A stretch of 64,000 nt of DNA from Onishia taeanensis (GTDB lineage Bacteria; Pseudomonadota; Gammaproteobacteria; Pseudomonadales; Halomonadaceae): positions 486,453 to 550,452 of the forward strand of contig NZ_FNCI01000001.1 of NCBI RefSeq assembly GCF_900100755.1, given 5' to 3'. The translations under genes and the position numbers were made by a program. Within the stretch, counting starts at the first letter, position 1; every line of letters begins with the position of its first letter. Under the pieces are notes generated by a model, which did not search any database, had not been told where the DNA came from, and saw only the letters and a list, made by a program, of their open reading frames with translations. This document shows, piece by piece, positions 8,844 through 17,315 of this stretch.

Positions 8844-9797
8844 GTGGCCGCTTCCCGACCCGATGCCGATTCGACCCTGATGCTCGACGATACGAAGATC
8901 GCCGAGGATCTCTTCACCCTGCGTGATTGTCTGCGCTGGGCGACCAGTGAATTTTACACCCATGGCCTGCATTTTGGACATGGCACCGCCTCTCCCTGGG
9001 ACGAGGCGGTGGCGTTGACGCTGGGTGCCTTGCATTTGCCCTGGGACGTGGATCCTTCGGTGCTGGAGGCGCGTTTGCTGCCCATGGAGCGCCTTCGCAT
9101 CGTCGGCCTGGTGCGCTCCCGTATCGAAACGCGCCGGCCGTTGCCCTATCTGCTGGGAGAGGCCTTCTTTGCCGGTGCCGCTTTCCACGTCGACGAGCGG
9201 GTGCTGATTCCTCGTTCGCCGATCGCCGAGCTGATCGAGGACGGATTCGCCGCCTGGTTCCCCGAAGAACCACCGGCGCGGGTGCTGGATCTTTGCTGTG
9301 GCTCGGGCTGCATCGGTATCGCCACCGCTCTGCACCTGCCTACCGCCGAGGTCGATCTGGCCGATATCAGTACCGATGCGCTCGAGGTGGCCAAGGCCAA
9401 TATCACGCGCCACGACGTCGGGGCGCGGGTGAGGGCCGTGGCGTCCGATGTGTTCGATAGCCTGGTGGGGCAACGCTATGACCTGATCGTCTCCAATCCC
9501 CCCTATGTGGATGCTCGCGACCTGGCCACCATGCCGGCCGAATACGGCCATGAGCCGACCCTGGCGCTGGGCGCCGGGGCCGATGGTCTGGACATCGTGC
9601 GCCGCATCCTGCGCGAGGCGAGAAGCCTGCTCAGCGATGACGGCGTGCTGATCGTCGAGGTCGGTAACTCCGATCATCATCTGGAGGCGGCTTTCCCAGA
9701 GGTGCCCTTCCTGTGGCTGGAGTTCGAACGCGGCGGGCAGGGCGTCTTCGTGCTGACCGCCCAGGAACTCGACGCCTACGCGGCATCTTTCGCCTGA
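8844..9797 (+). CDS. prmB: Ribosomal protein uL3 glutamine N5-methyltransferase
   Basis: PrmB methylates a glutamine of ribosomal protein L3 using S-adenosylmethionine. The protein has 317 residues, the usual size. The N-terminal part ([12 protein letters not shown], then [11 protein letters not shown]) and the linker ([30 protein letters not shown]) match PrmB rather than PrmC. The SAM-binding motif [13 protein letters not shown] is near residue 150, and the catalytic NPPY is at residues 218-221. The chosen start is GTG at 8844, and an ATG twelve codons on is an alternative. aroC follows after 31 bp, the common prmB-aroC order. Confidence 0.95.
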   Translation: MAASRPDADSTLMLDDTKIAEDLFTLRDCLRWATSEFYTHGLHFGHGTASPWDEAVALTLGALHLPWDVDPSVLEARLLPMERLRIVGLVRSRIETRRPLPYLLGEAFFAGAAFHVDERVLIPRSPIAELIEDGFAAWFPEEPPARVLDLCCGSGCIGIATALHLPTAEVDLADISTDALEVAKANITRHDVGARVRAVASDVFDSLVGQRYDLIVSNPPYVDARDLATMPAEYGHEPTLALGAGADGLDIVRRILREARSLLSDDGVLIVEVGNSDHHLEAAFPEVPFLWLEFERGGQGVFVLTAQELDAYAASFA

Positions 9798-9828
9798 ACT
9801 GCTGATACCAGAGCCCTGAGGAACGTCA

Positions 9829-10914
9829 ATGTCCGGTAATACCTTCGGCAAGCTGTTTACTGTCACCACCTTCGGCGAGAGCCATGGCCCGGCGCTGGGC
9901 GCCATCGTCGACGGCTGCCCGCCGGGTATCCCCCTCAGTGAGGCCGACCTGCAGCGCGATCTCGATCGCCGCCGCCCCGGCACCTCGCGCCATACCACCC
10001 AGCGTCGCGAGCCGGACCAGGTGCGGATCCTGTCAGGGGTCTTCGAGGGCGTCACCACCGGTACCGCTATCGGCTTGATGATCGAGAATACCGATCAGCG
10101 CTCCAAGGACTACTCCAAGATCAAGGACCAGTTTCGTCCGGCCCATGCCGACTACACCTACCATCACAAGTATGGTCGGCGTGACTATCGGGGCGGCGGG
10201 CGCTCCAGCGCGCGGGAAACCGCCATGCGCGTGGCGGCCGGTGCCATTGCCAAGGCTTATCTGTCGGCTCAGGGCATCAGCGTGCGCGGCTACATGAGCC
10301 AGCTCGGCCCGCTGACCATGGAGTTCAAGGACTGGGCGTCGGTCGAAGACAACGCCTTTTTCTGCCCTGATCCCGAGCGGGTGCCGGAGCTCGAAGCCTA
10401 CATGGACCAGCTGCGTCGCGATCAGGACTCGGTAGGCGCCAAGATCACCGTGGTGGCCGAGGGCGTGCCGGCCGGGCTCGGCGAGCCGGTCTTCGATCGT
10501 CTCGATGCCGAACTCGCCCATGGCCTGATGAGCATCAATGCGGTCAAGGGCGTGGAGATCGGTGATGGCTTCGCGGCCGTTGCCCAGCGAGGCAGCGAGC
10601 ACCGCGACGAGATGACGCCGGAAGGCTTTCTGTCCAACCACGCCGGTGGCGTGCTGGGCGGTATTTCCTCGGGCCAGACGATCATCGCTCATCTGGCGCT
10701 CAAGCCGACCTCCAGCGTTACCCTACCGGGCCGCTCCATCGACATTCACGGCAACCCGGTGGAAGTGGTCACCAAGGGGCGTCATGATCCCTGCGTGGGC
10801 ATTCGTGCCACCCCGATCGCCGAGGCCATGATGGCGCTGACGCTGATCGATCACCTGATGCGTCACCGGGCGCAGAACCTCGACGTCAGCGTCGACACCC
10901 CTCAGCTGCGTTGA
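9829..10914 (+). CDS. aroC: Chorismate synthase
   Basis: AroC converts 5-enolpyruvylshikimate 3-phosphate to chorismate using reduced FMN. Chorismate feeds the TrpEG and PabB branches found elsewhere in this window. The protein has 361 residues, the same length as the E. coli enzyme. Signature segments are [10 protein letters not shown] near residue 12, [27 protein letters not shown] and the late GGISSGQTI. The ATG follows an adequate ribosome site (GAGGAACGTCA). It lies directly downstream of prmB. Confidence 0.98.
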   Translation: MSGNTFGKLFTVTTFGESHGPALGAIVDGCPPGIPLSEADLQRDLDRRRPGTSRHTTQRREPDQVRILSGVFEGVTTGTAIGLMIENTDQRSKDYSKIKDQFRPAHADYTYHHKYGRRDYRGGGRSSARETAMRVAAGAIAKAYLSAQGISVRGYMSQLGPLTMEFKDWASVEDNAFFCPDPERVPELEAYMDQLRRDQDSVGAKITVVAEGVPAGLGEPVFDRLDAELAHGLMSINAVKGVEIGDGFAAVAQRGSEHRDEMTPEGFLSNHAGGVLGGISSGQTIIAHLALKPTSSVTLPGRSIDIHGNPVEVVTKGRHDPCVGIRATPIAEAMMALTLIDHLMRHRAQNLDVSVDTPQLR

Positions 10915-10945
10915 TCTGACGGGGCCGCGTGTTGGCCCCCCGGCT

Positions 10946-10976
10946 GCTAGACTGAGGTGAAATACCTCAGTCTGGC
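10946..10976 (+). promoter_or_regulatory. Strong inverted repeat at the start of the PHA block
   Basis: A perfect 10-bp inverted repeat, AGACTGAGGT-GAAAT-ACCTCAGTCT, spans 10949-10973. As RNA it extends by three more pairs (one G-U) to 10946 and 10976. No T run follows, so it is a poor terminator for aroC. It ends one base before the ATG of the DUF6489-like gene, which has no visible ribosome site. It could be an operator or an mRNA hairpin controlling that start. Confidence 0.65.
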
Positions 10977-10977
10977 T

Positions 10978-11382
10978 ATGCCCATGAAGATAAACCTCGA
11001 GTTTGACCTCACGCCTGCCGAATTTCGCCAGTCTCTTGGCCTTCCGGATGTCGAGGCGTTCCATAACGAGCTGATGTCACGCATCCAGCAGCAGATGGAC
11101 GCTGGCGTCGAGGGCTATGACCCCATGAGCCTGCTCCAGCCCTTCCTCAAGACCCCCTTCATGCCGACGGCTTTCCAGGATTCGCTCAAGGGCAATTTCC
11201 AGGACAACCTGTCTCAGGGCATGACCAGTTTCGGTCACTATCAGCAGATGATGCTCGACATGCTGCGTCAGGCTCAGGCGGCTGCCAGCAAGTCGCAAAA
11301 AACCGATGACGGTGAAAAAACTGGCAAGGGCAAGTCGGCCGATGAGCCGGCCAGTGCCAGCTCGCGGTCGCACCGCAAGTAG
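10978..11382 (+). CDS. DUF6489-like PHA-associated protein
   Basis: This is a small cytoplasmic protein of 134 residues. The first 40 residues (MKINLEFDLTPAEFRQSLGLPDVEAF, here in two parts: MKINLEFDLTPAEF then RQSLGLPDVEAF) resemble the DUF6489 family, which is often found beside phasins. The middle is Met/Gln-rich and amphipathic (LSQGMTSFGHYQQMMLDM), like proteins that sit on PHA granules. The tail is Lys/Ser-rich and probably disordered. The start could be 10978 or 10984, since neither has a clear Shine-Dalgarno sequence. The only upstream alternative (GTG at 10957) lies inside a hairpin. Its position before a phasin and phaC suggests a granule-associated role, which is inference. Confidence 0.7.
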   Translation: MPMKINLEFDLTPAEFRQSLGLPDVEAFHNELMSRIQQQMDAGVEGYDPMSLLQPFLKTPFMPTAFQDSLKGNFQDNLSQGMTSFGHYQQMMLDMLRQAQAAASKSQKTDDGEKTGKGKSADEPASASSRSHRK

Positions 11383-11479
11383 CGCGGCCTATTGCATAGG
11401 CGTGCGTCCGGGGCTACGCTTTGTGCAGTGCAGCAAGGAGGGCTCGCGCCCACATTCATGACCCTTGGAGGGTGATGCC

Positions 11480-12094
11480 ATGCAGGACAAGATGTTTCAC
11501 GAGTTCACGGAGCAGGCCGAAGGGTTCTTCGCGCCGATGCGCAAGCTCAATGGCCTGATGCTCGACAACATGGAGAAGCTGACGCAGTTCCAGCTCGAGT
11601 CCATGAAGCGCTACAGCCAGTTGGGCACCGAGCGGCTAAGAGATGCCACCGAAGCCAAGGATCCAGAGGCAATGCGCGACTTTGGCACTCGGCAGGCAGA
11701 GATGATGAATGAACTCTCCACCCAGCTGCTCAAGGACGCCGAGGCCATGACCGAGCTGAGCCTCGAGTTCAAGCGCGAGATGGAAAAGGTCTTGACCGAG
11801 GTCTCCGAGACCGCCGGCAAGCAGGCAGCCTCTGCGACACAGTCCGCACACGAACAGGTGACCGCCGCCACCGAGCAGGCCGTCGCGTCTACCCAGCAGT
11901 TTGCTGAACAGGCCACCAAGCAGGCGACTCAGGCCACGCAGCAGGCGGCACAAGCGGCAAAACAGGCGACAGAATCCGCCCCTCAGGCAGCCAAGTCGTC
12001 TTCCAGCGCAACCAGCCGCCGCAGCTCCTCCAGTGCTTCCAAGAGCTCGTCAGCGAGCAAGTCAGGCGGCACCGGTGGTAGCAAGAGTTCTTGA
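11480..12094 (+). CDS. phaP: Phasin family protein (PHA granule coat)
   Basis: Phasins coat the surface of PHA granules and control their number and size. This one has 204 residues. Residues 1-120 form the amphipathic phasin domain (FTEQAEGFFAPMRKLNGLML, then NMEKLTQFQLESMKRYSQLG). The rest is low-complexity: an Ala/Gln/Thr helix with repeated ATQQA or QATK units, then a Ser/Lys-rich tail resembling the Ala/Lys-rich tails of PHA-linked histone-like proteins. I chose the ATG at 11480, which has GGAGG eight bases upstream, rather than a TTG at 11465. It is separated from phaC by 288 bp containing two hairpins, so phaC may have its own promoter. Confidence 0.85.
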   Translation: MQDKMFHEFTEQAEGFFAPMRKLNGLMLDNMEKLTQFQLESMKRYSQLGTERLRDATEAKDPEAMRDFGTRQAEMMNELSTQLLKDAEAMTELSLEFKREMEKVLTEVSETAGKQAASATQSAHEQVTAATEQAVASTQQFAEQATKQATQATQQAAQAAKQATESAPQAAKSSSSATSRRSSSSASKSSSASKSGGTGGSKSS

Positions 12095-12111
12095 TAGTAG
12101 TTCCTGATAGA
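12086..12111. repeat. 13-bp imperfect tandem duplication across the phasin stop
   Basis: AGTTCTTGATAGT is followed directly by AGTTCCTGATAGA (11 of 13 identical). The first copy contains the phasin TGA stop, and the second carries an in-frame-independent TGA. It belongs to the class of short intergenic duplications discussed in findings. Confidence 0.75.
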
Positions 12112-12116
12112 AGCAC

Positions 12117-12182
12117 GCGGCCAGCTGCGCTGGCCGCCCGTCGCCCATGGCCGGGAAATGCACGAGCTTCCCGGCCATGGGC
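12117..12182. terminator. Two tandem long hairpins downstream of the phasin gene
   Basis: First hairpin: 9-bp perfect stem GCGGCCAGC / GCTGGCCGC (12117-12137). Second hairpin: 15-bp perfect stem GCCCATGGCCGGGAA / TTCCCGGCCATGGGC (12143-12157 with 12168-12182) and a 10-base loop. Neither is followed by a T tract. They probably block 3' exonucleases or attenuate read-through between phasin and phaC. The terminator label is tentative. Confidence 0.6.
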
Positions 12183-12343
12183 GTATCGTATATAGACCCC
12201 TCATGACATGACGGACGTGTTATATAGGCATCAGCGATGTCAGCATGAGCGGTACACGTCAGGGAAGGTGGCTGCCATTGTCGGCCGTTGGCAGCCAGGT
12301 GGTTTGACCGGTAGGTTTAGGAGCGCACGGGGCCAGTGATACT

Positions 12344-12371
12344 AAGGCTTCGATCGCAAGGCTTCGATCAC
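12344..12371. repeat. 14-bp tandem duplication before the phaC ribosome site
   Basis: AAGGCTTCGATCGC is followed directly by AAGGCTTCGATCAC (13 of 14 identical). The duplication ends right before the AGGAG ribosome site of phaC. The remainder of 12183-12343 holds no gene and no clear promoter that I can name. Confidence 0.85.
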
Positions 12372-12382
12372 AGGAGTGGGCA

Positions 12383-14212
12383 ATGCAGTCAGGTTTTCAT
12401 ACACCATCGGCGTCCGAGCTTCAGGAATGGACCGAGCAGCTGGAAGTGATGGGGCAGGAATATCAGGCGCTGATGCAGGACATGTTGGCGCGGATGCTGC
12501 CCGGTGAGGCCGGCAAGACCATTTATGATGACATGCGCGAGAGCTTTCGGGCCGGCGTCGAGGCCTTGGTGAGCGATCCTGAGACGCTCATCAATGCTCA
12601 ACTGCAGCTCGCTCAGGATCAGATGCTGCTCTGGCAGCAGGGTCTGCGCGACATGAGTGGCGAAGAGAGCGAGCTTTTGATCGAGCCTGCCCGCCATGAT
12701 CGTCGCTTCAAGGACGAAGCCTGGCGTCACGAACCCTTCTATCGGGGACTGCTAGAGCAGTACCTGCTGTTCTCGCGGCTGGTCGAAGATATGATCGGTA
12801 GCCTCGATCATTTGCCGCCGGACCAGAAACGCAATTTGGCGTTCTATGCGCGCCAGTACGTGAGTGCCATCTCGCCGTCGAACTTCGCCTCCACCAACCC
12901 GGAGGTGATGCGCCTGACCTTGGAGACCAAGGGGCAGAACCTCATCGAGGGGCTCGCCCAGCTGCGCGAGGATCTGGCCAACTCGGCGGAAGGCATCAAC
13001 GTCAAGATGACCGATCGCAGCGCCTTCACCATCGGTGAAAACGTGGCGGCGACACCGGGCTCGGTGGTCTTCGAGAACGAATTGATGCAGCTGATCCAGT
13101 ACACGCCGAGCACCGAGCAGACGTTCAAAACGCCGCTGCTGATCGTGCCGCCCTGGATCAACAAGTACTACATACTCGACCTGCGTCAGGACAATTCGCT
13201 GGTGAAGTGGCTGGTCGATCAGGGGCACACCGTCTTCCTGATTTCCTGGCGTAACCCGGGGCCAGAGCAACGTGACCTGACCTGGGCCGATTACATGCAG
13301 CTTGGCCCCATCGAGGCCATGGCCGCCATCGAGCGAGCCTGCGGCGAGAAGTCGGTGAACCTGCTGAGTTACTGCATCGGCGGGACCCTGACCGCCTCGA
13401 CGGTGGCCTATCTGACCAGCACACGCCGCGGGCGCAAGGTTCGCTCGGTGACCTACATGGCCACGCTGCAGGACTTCAGCGACCCCGGCGAGATCGGTGT
13501 CTTCCTCAACGAGCCCGTGCTGCAGGGCATCGAGCGCCAGTTGGAAGCCGATGGCTATCTGGATGGCCGGGTCATGGCCTTCTCGTTCAATCTGCTGCGG
13601 GAAAACGATCTGTTCTGGTCGTTCTATATCAGCAACTACCTGAAAGGCGAGAAGCCGGCGGCCTTCGACCTGCTGTACTGGAACACCGATGGCACCAACC
13701 TGCCGGCCGGTACCCATGGCTGGTACTTGCGCAACATGTATCTGGAAAATCGCCTGATAGAGCCCGGCGGTATCGAACTGGACGGGGTCAAGATCGACCT
13801 GCGCAAGATCTCCACCCCCAGCTATTTCGTTTCCACTCGTGAAGATCATATCGCCAAGTGGAACAGCACCTACGGCGGCACTCAGCTGCCCAAGGGGCCG
13901 GTGACCTTCGTGCTCGGTGGCTCAGGCCATATCGCCGGGATCGTCAACCCGCCGCACAAGAACAAGTACGGCTTCTGGACCAACGCCGAGCTGCCGGCCG
14001 ACCCGGACGCCTGGCTAGAGGGGGCAACCTTCAACGAAGGCTCCTGGTGGCCGCACTGGCAGGCCTGGATGACCGATAACGGCTATGCGGATACCGGCAA
14101 GATGGTGGCGGCAAGACAGCCAGGCGAGGGCGAGCTCTCAATTATCGAGCCGGCGCCGGGGCGCTACGTGTGTCAGACCATTCCCGAGGTGTTAGGCCAC
14201 AACCAGGCCTGA
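12383..14212 (+). CDS. phaC: Class I polyhydroxyalkanoate synthase
   Basis: PhaC polymerises (R)-3-hydroxyacyl-CoA into PHA at the granule surface. It has 609 residues, in the class I range. The N-terminal third is the PhaC_N domain, and the rest is the alpha/beta-hydrolase catalytic domain. The catalytic triad is visible: Cys331 in LLSYCIGGT, Asp488 in STREDHIAKW and His516 in GGSGHIAGIVNPP. The lipase-like box is S-Y-C-I-G, with serine where the usual G-x-C-x-G has its first glycine. PWINKYYILDL and NPPHKNKYGFWT are also typical. The ATG has AGGAG nine bases upstream. No phaA or phaB is present nearby. Confidence 0.96.
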   Translation: MQSGFHTPSASELQEWTEQLEVMGQEYQALMQDMLARMLPGEAGKTIYDDMRESFRAGVEALVSDPETLINAQLQLAQDQMLLWQQGLRDMSGEESELLIEPARHDRRFKDEAWRHEPFYRGLLEQYLLFSRLVEDMIGSLDHLPPDQKRNLAFYARQYVSAISPSNFASTNPEVMRLTLETKGQNLIEGLAQLREDLANSAEGINVKMTDRSAFTIGENVAATPGSVVFENELMQLIQYTPSTEQTFKTPLLIVPPWINKYYILDLRQDNSLVKWLVDQGHTVFLISWRNPGPEQRDLTWADYMQLGPIEAMAAIERACGEKSVNLLSYCIGGTLTASTVAYLTSTRRGRKVRSVTYMATLQDFSDPGEIGVFLNEPVLQGIERQLEADGYLDGRVMAFSFNLLRENDLFWSFYISNYLKGEKPAAFDLLYWNTDGTNLPAGTHGWYLRNMYLENRLIEPGGIELDGVKIDLRKISTPSYFVSTREDHIAKWNSTYGGTQLPKGPVTFVLGGSGHIAGIVNPPHKNKYGFWTNAELPADPDAWLEGATFNEGSWWPHWQAWMTDNGYADTGKMVAARQPGEGELSIIEPAPGRYVCQTIPEVLGHNQA

Positions 14213-14235
14213 AGCTGGTCAAGTCTGAAGCTGGT
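14209..14235. repeat. 16-bp-period tandem duplication at the phaC stop
   Basis: CTGAAGCTGGTCAAGT is followed by CTGAAGCTGGTA; eleven bases match at a 16-base period. The first copy contains the phaC TGA stop (14210-14212). Confidence 0.75.
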
Positions 14236-14270
14236 ATAGCGCCGCTTCATGGCGGAAAGCTCGAAGAATA

Positions 14271-14308
14271 ACGCCCCCGCAGTCATTGAGCTGCGGGGGC
14301 GTTTGCGT
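14271..14308 (+). terminator. Terminator after phaC
   Basis: Perfect 12-bp stem ACGCCCCCGCAG / CTGCGGGGGCGT with an 8-base loop, then TTGCGTT. It lies between the convergent phaC and lnt genes. The T run is short but the stem is very strong. Confidence 0.8.
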
Positions 14309-14335
14309 TGAGCGAGGCTGACTCTGCTGCTGGGT

Positions 14336-14383
14336 AGCTTCCAACTTCCAACTTCCAACTTCCAGCTTCCAGCTTCCAGCTTA
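14336..14383. repeat. Heptamer tandem repeat array abutting the lnt stop
   Basis: Seven units of seven bases: AGCTTCC, AACTTCC (three times), AGCTTCC (twice), then a final AGCTTA that forms the TAA stop of lnt on the other strand. The array lies wholly in the phaC-lnt gap except for the last unit. It looks like a variable-number tandem repeat produced by slippage. Confidence 0.9.
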
Positions 14384-15853
14384 CGCCTTGCGACGCCGAC
14401 TCGATAGGCTCAGCCCCGGCAGAACCAGCAGGGTGGCGGCGAGCCAGGCAGGCCAGCTGCCGGTGCGGGTAAAGGGCGTTGTGCCCTGCATGGCGTACAC
14501 TTCGCCGCTGAGGGCGGTGGCGGTGAACTGCGGGGCGCGTGCGGTGATGTGGCCCTGGTCATCGATGATGGCGGTAACGCCGTTGCTGGTGGCACGCATC
14601 ACGTAGCGTCCATTCTCCAGCGCCCTGAGCCGGGCCATCTGCAGGTGCTGAAGCGGGCCCAGTGAGTCGCCGAACCAGGTGTCATTGGAGACCGTCAGCA
14701 GGATCTCGGCATCCCGGGCGCGTGACGCCACCAGGTCGGCAAAGATGATTTCATAGCAGATGGCGCTACCGATAGAGAGCCCGTCCGCCTGGATGGGCGA
14801 CTGCGGGCCCTTGGCCGGCGTCATCGTCGGCGCTGGCAGGTCGAAAAAGGCCACCACGCCTCTCAACAGACTCTCCAGTGGCAGGTATTCGCCGAAGGGC
14901 ACCAGGTGGGCCTTGCGGTAGGCGCCGCTGGCATTGCCAAGTCCAATCACGCTATTGAAATAGCCGCCCGCGTCGCGTTGAAGAATCCCGGTGAGGAGCG
15001 CCGTATCGGGAGCAATACCGGCCTGCAGGCGTTCGAGCAGCGGCATGGCCTGGTCTTCGAACATGGGCAGGGCGGCTTCGGGCCAGACGATCAGGTCGGT
15101 ATCATCCGCGACGCCGGAGGTCATGGTGCTGTAGGTGTTCCAGGCGTCCCGCTGTCCTTCGGCGCTCCACTTGGTCAGCTGCGACAGGTTGCCCTGTAAC
15201 AGCGCCACACGAGTGGGATCTTCCGACTGGCGCGTCCACTGCCCCGGAAGCGCCAGGGGCACCAGCCATAGCACGACAATGATCGCGGCCGGCGCCAAGC
15301 GGCGGCGCAGCGCCTCGACCCCCAGGGTGCCGGTCAGCGCGGTGATCAGCGACAGCAGGTAGACGCCGCCCACCGGCGCCCAGGGAGCAAGGGGCGAATC
15401 CACCATGGAGGTGCCGCTGAGCAGCCAGGGGAAGCCGGTAAACAGGTAGGTGCGAAGCACCTCGCCCAGCACCCAGGCACCTGCGAAGCTGAGTGCCGCA
15501 AGCCTGGGCCCGGTGAGGCGCCGATAGAGCCACAGGGTGACGGCAGGAAAGAGGGCCAGTGCCGCGACGAAGAGGGCGGTGAGCATCCCCGCTACCGGCA
15601 TGCTGGTGTAGCCGTAGTCATGGATCGATATGTAGACCCAGGTCGCGCCGCTACCGAACAGGCCAAGGCCGTAGCACCAGCCCTTAAGAGCCGCTTGCAG
15701 CGGGCTTAGGGCCTGTATGCCCAGATACATCAGGCCAATCGCGACCGGGGCTAGCCACCAGAGGGAGAAGGGGGCGGCGGACAGGGTCGTCAGTCCGCCG
15801 GCAATCACCGCGAGCAGATAGCCGATCGCGGGGCTCAGGTGTCGTTCACTCAT
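14381..15853 (-). CDS. lnt: Apolipoprotein N-acyltransferase
   Basis: Lnt adds the third acyl chain to the N-terminal cysteine of lipoproteins in the inner membrane. The protein has 490 residues, close to the usual 510. Six or so hydrophobic helices fill residues 1-200. A nitrilase-like periplasmic domain follows, with the Glu-Lys-Cys triad region visible in VWPEAALPMFED (Glu), the loop LVPFGEYLPLE, and SAICYEIIFADL (Cys). A last helix ends the protein. I chose MSERHLSPAIG at 15853, and longer starts would run into corC. It is the last gene of the minus-strand miaB-phoH-ybeY-corC-lnt cluster, 56 bp after corC. Confidence 0.95.
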   Translation of the reverse strand: MSERHLSPAIGYLLAVIAGGLTTLSAAPFSLWWLAPVAIGLMYLGIQALSPLQAALKGWCYGLGLFGSGATWVYISIHDYGYTSMPVAGMLTALFVAALALFPAVTLWLYRRLTGPRLAALSFAGAWVLGEVLRTYLFTGFPWLLSGTSMVDSPLAPWAPVGGVYLLSLITALTGTLGVEALRRRLAPAAIIVVLWLVPLALPGQWTRQSEDPTRVALLQGNLSQLTKWSAEGQRDAWNTYSTMTSGVADDTDLIVWPEAALPMFEDQAMPLLERLQAGIAPDTALLTGILQRDAGGYFNSVIGLGNASGAYRKAHLVPFGEYLPLESLLRGVVAFFDLPAPTMTPAKGPQSPIQADGLSIGSAICYEIIFADLVASRARDAEILLTVSNDTWFGDSLGPLQHLQMARLRALENGRYVMRATSNGVTAIIDDQGHITARAPQFTATALSGEVYAMQGTTPFTRTGSWPAWLAATLLVLPGLSLSSRRRKA

Positions 15854-15909
15854 TATCAGTCTCTTATGGCGTCCATGCGGCGCACCTTCAGGCTCGGTTT
15901 CGACCTGCG

Positions 15910-16791
15910 TCAGGTGCGGCTCTCCTCGGCTTGTTGCGTCTCGGCCTGTTCGGCTTGCAGCAAGCGGATGCGACGATTGTCGGCGTTGAGCACCGTGAAA
16001 CGCCATTCGCCGAGCTCGGCGAACTCACCGCGCCTGGGGAGATGGCCGAAGCTCTGCATCACCAGGCCGCCTAGGGTATCGAATTCCTCATCGGAGAAAT
16101 CGGTATCGAAGCGCTCGTTGAAATCCTCGATCGGGGTCAGGGCGCGGATCGCGTAGCAGCCGTCTCCCAGGTCGCGGATGTCCTCTTCCTCGTCGATATC
16201 ATGCTCGTCTTCGATATCGCCGACGATCTGCTCGAGAATATCCTCGATGGTGACGATACCGGCGGTGCCGCCGTACTCGTCGACCACCACGGCCATATGG
16301 TTATGGGTCTCGCGGAATTCCTTGAGCAGGCTGTTCAGGCGCTTGGACTCGGGCACGAACATGGCCGTGCGCAGGATATTGGTGAGATCAAAGCTGTCGC
16401 GATTCTCCTGGCTCTTCATGAGTAGCGGCAGCAGATCCTTGGCCAGCAGGATGCCCTTCACCTCGTCCAGATTCTCGCCGATCACCGGATAGCGCGAGTG
16501 GCCGGTCTCGAGAATCACCGACAGGTAATCCTCCGGCGGCTGGTCGGCGGCGATGGCCGTGACCTGGGAGCGGGGAATCAGCACTTCTCGGACCTGCTGA
16601 TCGCTGATTTGCAGGGCGCCTTCGATAATGGTCAGGGCGTCCTGATCGAGACGCAGGCGTGGGCCGGCCTCGCGAAGGAATTCCCTCAGCTCATCCCGTG
16701 AGCTGGGTTCTTCGGAGTCGGAGCTGAAAGCGGTGAACAGTTTTTCGAGCCAGGATTTGTTGCTCTGACTACTCGATCGATCTTCGCTCAT
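15910..16791 (-). CDS. corC: CorC/HlyC family CBS-domain protein
   Basis: CorC (YbeX) has been linked to magnesium and cobalt efflux, and in E. coli YbeX also affects ribosome metabolism. The protein has 293 residues and no membrane domain. Two CBS domains lie at about residues 70-190, with the hallmark VLIPRSQVTAI at the start of the first, RYPVIGENLDEVKGILLAKD inside it, and VVDEYGGTAGIVTIEDILE in the second. The CorC_HlyC C-terminal domain follows, with the segment FNERFDTDF and then TLGGLVMQSFGHLPRRGE. Its ATG overlaps the ybeY stop by four bases, so it is translationally coupled. Confidence 0.94.
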   Translation of the reverse strand: MSEDRSSSQSNKSWLEKLFTAFSSDSEEPSSRDELREFLREAGPRLRLDQDALTIIEGALQISDQQVREVLIPRSQVTAIAADQPPEDYLSVILETGHSRYPVIGENLDEVKGILLAKDLLPLLMKSQENRDSFDLTNILRTAMFVPESKRLNSLLKEFRETHNHMAVVVDEYGGTAGIVTIEDILEQIVGDIEDEHDIDEEEDIRDLGDGCYAIRALTPIEDFNERFDTDFSDEEFDTLGGLVMQSFGHLPRRGEFAELGEWRFTVLNADNRRIRLLQAEQAETQQAEESRT

Positions 16792-17315
16792 GCGTAGGGT
16801 CTCTTTTCCTCGGAACCAAGGTCGAGATGGTCGGTGGCATACGGATCTTGGATAGCAAAGCCAGCGAGGATGACCCTCTCCAGGTCCTCCATGCGCTCGG
16901 CTTCATCATCCTCGATATGGTCATGCCCCAGCAGATGCAAGGTGCCATGCACCACCATGTGAGCGTAGTGAGCCGACAGCGACTTTTCCTGCTCTTGGGC
17001 TTCACGGACCACTACGGCATGGCAGATGACCAGGTCGCCGAGCAATGGCAAGGTCAGGCCCGGCGGTGATTCGAAGGGAAAGGAAAGTACATTGGTCGGG
17101 CGGTCGCGGTCGCGATAGTCGCGATTGAGGGTCTGACTCTCCTCGGCCTCGACGAAACGCACCGTCACTTCCTGGCGCGTTTCGCCCTCATGCTGGTCAA
17201 GCGTGGCGCTGATCCAGTGCTCCAGTTCGTCCTGGCTGGGCAGTGCCGCGATGTCGTTGTCAGCCTCGAGAGCGATCTGTCGGTCGACGATGACTGGCGG
17301 AGGTTCACTGATCAT
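16788..17315 (-). CDS. ybeY: Endoribonuclease YbeY (rRNA maturation)
   Basis: YbeY is a zinc-dependent single-strand RNase needed for 16S rRNA 3' end maturation and ribosome quality control. The protein has 175 residues. The zinc-binding motif is complete: His123, His127 and His133 in HGTLHLLGHDH, followed by acidic residues. The conserved TNVLSFPFE (residues 74-82) and LLGDLVICH segments are present. The start overlaps the phoH-like gene by four bases (ATGA), and its stop overlaps corC, so three consecutive genes are read as one coupled unit. Confidence 0.96.
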   Translation of the reverse strand: MISEPPPVIVDRQIALEADNDIAALPSQDELEHWISATLDQHEGETRQEVTVRFVEAEESQTLNRDYRDRDRPTNVLSFPFESPPGLTLPLLGDLVICHAVVVREAQEQEKSLSAHYAHMVVHGTLHLLGHDHIEDDEAERMEDLERVILAGFAIQDPYATDHLDLGSEEKRPYA

